Below, one piece after another: positions 5,717-8,178 of a DNA stretch of 8,178 bases; position 1 is the stretch's first letter; each line of letters opens with the position of its first letter. The notes under the pieces are model-generated. The model searched no databases. It saw only the letters and a list, made by a program, of their open reading frames with translations, and had not been told where the DNA came from. Both the position numbers and the translations under genes were made by a program. Where the stretch lies: NCBI GenBank assembly GCA_030066245.1, contig JASJBY010000148.1:1-8178 (forward strand), given 5' to 3'. The DNA comes from Gammaproteobacteria bacterium. Lineage in GTDB: Bacteria; Pseudomonadota; Gammaproteobacteria; JAABTG01.

Positions 5717-6694
5717 TCAAACCACCACATTCCGGGGCGTCCCCGCCAGAAACGCTTCTATGTTACGGCCCACCTCGTCCAGCAGTCGCTGGCGCGACTC
5801 CCGGCTCGCCCAGGCCACGTGGGGAGTGACGATGAGATTCGGAATGTCCGGCTCAAGCAGGGGGCTGCCCGCCGTGGGAGGCTCGCGGACGAGGACGTCC
5901 ACGCCTGCCCCGCCGAGCCGGCCTTCCCGCAAAGCTGCGGCCAAGGCGTGCTCATCCACGATGCCGCCCCGAGCGGTGTTGATCAGCAGCGCGTTGCGGC
6001 GCATGAGGCGAAGCTCTTCGGCGCCAATCAACCCCTGAGTCTCGGGCGTGAGGGGACAATGCAGGCTGAGCAGATCGACCTGGGACAACAGCTCCGGTAT
6101 CGGCACACGTCCCGCCCTGGTGTCGTTACCGCCTGGCCGCCTGGCCAGCAGCACCTCCAAACCGAAGGACTCAGCGACCCGGGCGACGCCCTGCCCGAGT
6201 TCGCCATAGCCGACGATACCCAGTCGGCGCCCCGCCAGTTCCCGGATCGGGTAGTCCAGCAGACAGAAGTGCGGACTGCGGTGCCAACGCCCATCCCGCA
6301 CCGCACGCCGATAGTCGTCCAGTCGCGTGGTCAGCGCGAGAATCAGGCTGAAGACATGTTGCACCACCGACGACGTCGCGTAGGCGCGTACGTTGCAGAC
6401 CGTTATATCCAAACGGGACGCTGCCTTCAGATCCACGTTGTTAGTGCCCGTAGCGGCAACGCAGATAAGCTTGATTTCGGGCGTTGTGGCGAGCACTGCC
6501 TCGTCCAGCGGCACCTTGTTGCTGACCACGACCGTTGCGCCTGCCAGTCGTGCGGCTGCACCAGCTGAGTCGGCGGTATCGAACAACCGCCATTTGGGGA
6601 GAGCGAGACGCAGCACCGACAAGTCCAGATCTCCGCGGTCGACGCTGTCCCGGTCCAGGAAGACACCGAGCAGTTCCGTCTGTGATGCACTCAT
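5717..6694 (-). CDS. D-2-hydroxyacid dehydrogenase (glycerate/hydroxypyruvate reductase-like)
   Basis: At 325 residues this has the full length of a NAD(P)-dependent D-isomer-specific 2-hydroxyacid dehydrogenase, a cytoplasmic enzyme that interconverts 2-oxo acids and D-2-hydroxy acids. The N-terminal catalytic half carries VVVSNKVPLDE (55-65) and ATGTNNVDL (81-89). The Rossmann dinucleotide fold has VGYGELGQGVA (161-171). The catalytic triad is present: R242 in NTARGGIVD, E271 in REPP, H292 in TPHVAWAS. These blocks are closest to glycerate dehydrogenase/hydroxypyruvate reductase (HprA), but the exact substrate cannot be fixed. After the second beta strand the sequence is LLARRPG, without the acidic residue typical of NAD-binding members, which hints at NADP(H). 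A strong site, GGAGGT at 6706-6701, lies 6 bases before the ATG. The gene is divergent from hemH and runs toward array E. Confidence 0.93.
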   Translation of the reverse strand: MSASQTELLGVFLDRDSVDRGDLDLSVLRLALPKWRLFDTADSAGAAARLAGATVVVSNKVPLDEAVLATTPEIKLICVAATGTNNVDLKAASRLDITVCNVRAYATSSVVQHVFSLILALTTRLDDYRRAVRDGRWHRSPHFCLLDYPIRELAGRRLGIVGYGELGQGVARVAESFGLEVLLARRPGGNDTRAGRVPIPELLSQVDLLSLHCPLTPETQGLIGAEELRLMRRNALLINTARGGIVDEHALAAALREGRLGGAGVDVLVREPPTAGSPLLEPDIPNLIVTPHVAWASRESRQRLLDEVGRNIEAFLAGTPRNVVV

Positions 6695-6779
6695 CTTCTG
6701 ACCTCCGGAGTGACTGCAGACACTCTACGCCTGGAATTCCCACAAAATGGCCGGCAGGCCGGGACAGGGGCATTGTAGG

Positions 6780-6785
6780 TATACT
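6780..6785 (+). promoter_or_regulatory. Possible -10 element for hemH
   Basis: TATACT is a close match to the sigma70 -10 consensus in an otherwise GC-rich 183-base divergent gap. There is no convincing -35 hexamer 16-18 bases upstream and no TG extension. If used, transcription would start near 6792, giving a leader of about 86 bases. This is tentative. Confidence 0.3.
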
Positions 6786-6863
6786 GTCGGGCCATCGATA
6801 CGCCGGCGGGCCTCAGTACCCTGTTGGTCAGCGAGCGGTCCGACGCACATGTGCCTGTCCGGC

Positions 6864-6870
6864 GGGGAGA
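6864..6870 (+). promoter_or_regulatory. Ribosome binding site that fixes the hemH GTG start
   Basis: GGGGAGA ends 7 bases before the GTG at 6878, an ideal spacing. No comparable site precedes the ATG at 6824. This supports the GTG start and the conserved VKYRGEPDY N-terminus. Confidence 0.7.
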
Positions 6871-6877
6871 AGATCAA

Positions 6878-7987
6878 GTGAAATATCGGGGAGAACCTGA
6901 CTATCGCCACGACAGCCCCGAGCATCTCGGGATCCTGCTGGTCAATCTCGGCACGCCGGATGAGCCAACGCCCAAGGCGGTACGACGGTATCTGGCAGAG
7001 TTTCTCTGGGACCCACGTGTGGTCGAAACGCCGCGCTGGCTGTGGTGGCTGATCCTGCATGGCATCATCCTGCGGGTCAGGCCCTATCGGTCGGCCGCGG
7101 CTTATCGCCAGGTCTGGACCGACCAGGGCTCGCCCCTGCTCGTCAACTCTCGACATCAGGTCAAGGCACTCCAGGCAGCCCTCGAACAGCGAATTCCGAG
7201 TGGTGCCCAGGTGGAACTCGGCATGAGCTATGGGCGCCCGGCCATCGGTGAAGCTCTCGGCGCCCTGCGCACGGGCGGCTGTCGGCGGCTGCTGGTGCTG
7301 CCACTCTACCCCCAGTACTCGGCAACCACGAGCGGCTCGGTGTTCGATGCCGTGACCCGTGAACTCAGCACCTGGCGCTGGATCCCCGAGCTCAGATTCA
7401 TCAATCAATACCACGACGAGCGGGAGTACGTGGCCGCTATCTCGAACAGCATCCGTCGCAGCTGGTCCGGACGGTCCCGGTCAAAGAGGTTACTGTTTTC
7501 GTTTCATGGCGTCCCCCGCCGTTATCTGCTGAACGGCGATCCCTACCATTGCCAGTGTCAGAAAACCGCGCGTCTGTTGGCTGAAGATCTGCACCTGCAA
7601 CCGGAGGAGTGGGCGGTGTCTTTCCAGTCCCGAGTCGGGCGCGAGGAGTGGCTGACTCCCTACACTGACCACTTGCTGAAAGAGTGGGGACAGACGGGAG
7701 TAAAAAGCGTCGACGTGATCTGTCCCGGCTTCGCCGCGGACTGCCTGGAGACCCTGGAAGAGATTGGCGAGCAGAACCGGGATTTTTTTCTCCAGGCAGG
7801 CGGTAAGGATTACCACTACATTCCGTGCCTGAACGACCAACCCGACCACATCAATTTCCTCGCGACGCTGGTCCAGCGCCATGCCTGCGGCTGGCCGCAG
7901 GTCGCCGCAGACCGGGACGAAGCGCGACTCGAAGCTGAGGCCAGTGCCGCCCTCGCGCGGGCGACCGCGATGGGCGCCGAGCGCTGA
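6878..7987 (+). CDS. hemH: Ferrochelatase HemH
   Basis: Ferrochelatase inserts Fe2+ into protoporphyrin IX to give protoheme, the last step of the protoporphyrin-dependent heme pathway. It acts in the cytoplasm or on the inner face of the membrane. Conserved blocks are GILLVNLGTPDEPT near the N-terminus, VWTDQGSPLL (~86-95), LPLYPQYSATTSGS (~145-158), FSFHGVPRRY with metal-binding His210, and CPGFAADCLETLEEI with Glu291. The product is 369 residues from a GTG start. The frame is open upstream to an ATG at 6824, but the extra 18 residues (MVSERSDAHV...) are not protein-like. The family N-terminus aligns with the VKYRGEPDY start. CQCQ (~225) and other cysteines do not form the C-terminal cluster seen in [2Fe-2S] ferrochelatases. 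The alanine-rich C-terminal tail (EARLEAEASAALARATAMGAER) is lineage-specific. The gene seems to be monocistronic. Confidence 0.97.
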   Translation: MKYRGEPDYRHDSPEHLGILLVNLGTPDEPTPKAVRRYLAEFLWDPRVVETPRWLWWLILHGIILRVRPYRSAAAYRQVWTDQGSPLLVNSRHQVKALQAALEQRIPSGAQVELGMSYGRPAIGEALGALRTGGCRRLLVLPLYPQYSATTSGSVFDAVTRELSTWRWIPELRFINQYHDEREYVAAISNSIRRSWSGRSRSKRLLFSFHGVPRRYLLNGDPYHCQCQKTARLLAEDLHLQPEEWAVSFQSRVGREEWLTPYTDHLLKEWGQTGVKSVDVICPGFAADCLETLEEIGEQNRDFFLQAGGKDYHYIPCLNDQPDHINFLATLVQRHACGWPQVAADRDEARLEAEASAALARATAMGAER

Positions 7988-8044
7988 TGCGATACCGGGA
8001 CTTGCTGCCGGTTCATTGGTGGCCCGCAAACCGACGAATCCGCT

Positions 8045-8076
8045 GAGGCAGGCCACCACCCCCGTCAGGCTGCCTC
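8045..8076. other. Inverted repeat downstream of hemH
   Basis: GAGGCAG (8045-8051) is perfectly complementary to CTGCCTC (8070-8076) across an 18-base loop, about 60 bases after the hemH stop. It has no following U-tract, so a role as an intrinsic terminator is doubtful. The rest of 7988-8098 holds no gene that I can support. Confidence 0.25.
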
Positions 8077-8098
8077 CGTACAGCAGTCCCACGCATCC

Positions 8099-8178
8099 GG
8101 TTAAGCATACGCGGTGGGGGCCGTACCGGCACGAGCCGCCGGGACACGCCGTGAATACCTCCCTGTAGGCTCGACGGC
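8099..8178 (-). repeat. Structured intergenic repeat, copy 2 (inverted, cut by window end)
   Basis: Read on the minus strand, these 80 bases match 2945-3024 at 76 positions. All four differences are transitions, and two of them lie in the loop of the CCGGC...GCCGG hairpin, whose stem is unchanged. The remaining 48 bases of the element, including the other 18-base arm, would lie beyond 8178. The copy sits downstream of hemH. No target-site duplication can be judged because one end is missing. Confidence 0.85.

Noticed and set aside
5575..5829. Open frame on the plus strand through array E
   Set aside because: It translates the heptamer array into a low-complexity S/T/H/Y-rich peptide and overlaps the dehydrogenase gene on the other strand.
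5819..6568. Plus-strand frame of 249 residues opposite the dehydrogenase
   Set aside because: It is antisense to a gene with all catalytic motifs, and its own translation is Q/R/H-rich without motifs.
7987..8046. Short frame MRYRDLLPVHWW... overlapping the hemH stop (TGATG)
   Set aside because: It has only 19 codons and nothing beyond the overlap supports it.
7490..8092. Minus-strand frame starting MGLLYGGSLTGVVACLSG, looking like a lipoprotein or membrane start
   Set aside because: Only the first ~25 residues look plausible, and the rest is antisense to hemH. No ribosome site is visible.

Overview
This is a stretch of GC-rich (roughly 60-65% by eye) bacterial chromosome carrying mostly housekeeping genes. 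The chorismate synthase, DusA, ferrochelatase and PPP-family transporter sequences all look gammaproteobacterial, for example a ferrochelatase starting VKYRGEPDY and a transporter gene directly behind aroC. I cannot name the genus. No phage, plasmid, CRISPR or IS genes are visible.

Left block, minus strand (1-2661). Reading in the direction of transcription, there is a small three-helix membrane protein of unknown role (2661-2293), a small beta-rich protein of unknown role (2228-1812), chorismate synthase aroC (1555-458), and the N-terminal half of a PPP/HcaT-like MFS transporter (458 to beyond base 1). The transporter start overlaps the aroC stop by one base. AroC makes chorismate, the branch point for aromatic amino acids, folate and quinones.

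Middle, plus strand (3113-5515). dusA (tRNA dihydrouridine synthase) is followed by a lower-GC segment. That segment holds a secreted or periplasmic alpha/beta hydrolase with a full Ser-Asp-His triad, then a C-terminal remnant of a different alpha/beta hydrolase. It is bracketed on both sides by degenerate tandem heptamer arrays (core TCAC or its complement GTGA).

Right block. A D-2-hydroxyacid dehydrogenase (minus, 6694-5717) is divergent from ferrochelatase hemH (plus, 6878-7987), which catalyses the last step of protoheme synthesis.

The most notable non-coding content is repetitive. (1) A structured intergenic element at 2897-3024 has a second, inverted copy at 8099-8178 that is cut by the window end; the shared 80 bases differ at only 4 positions, all transitions. 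The complete copy is a nested palindrome with 18-base arms. (2) Five heptamer arrays (A-E) lie at 1577-1597, 4083-4138, 4262-4296, 5510-5544 and 5635-5704. B/C and D/E form inverted pairs around short spacers. Two of the arrays, A and C, create spurious N-terminal extensions of the neighbouring reading frames. I found no clearly new multi-gene system here; the repeats and the hydrolase island are the parts worth a second look.
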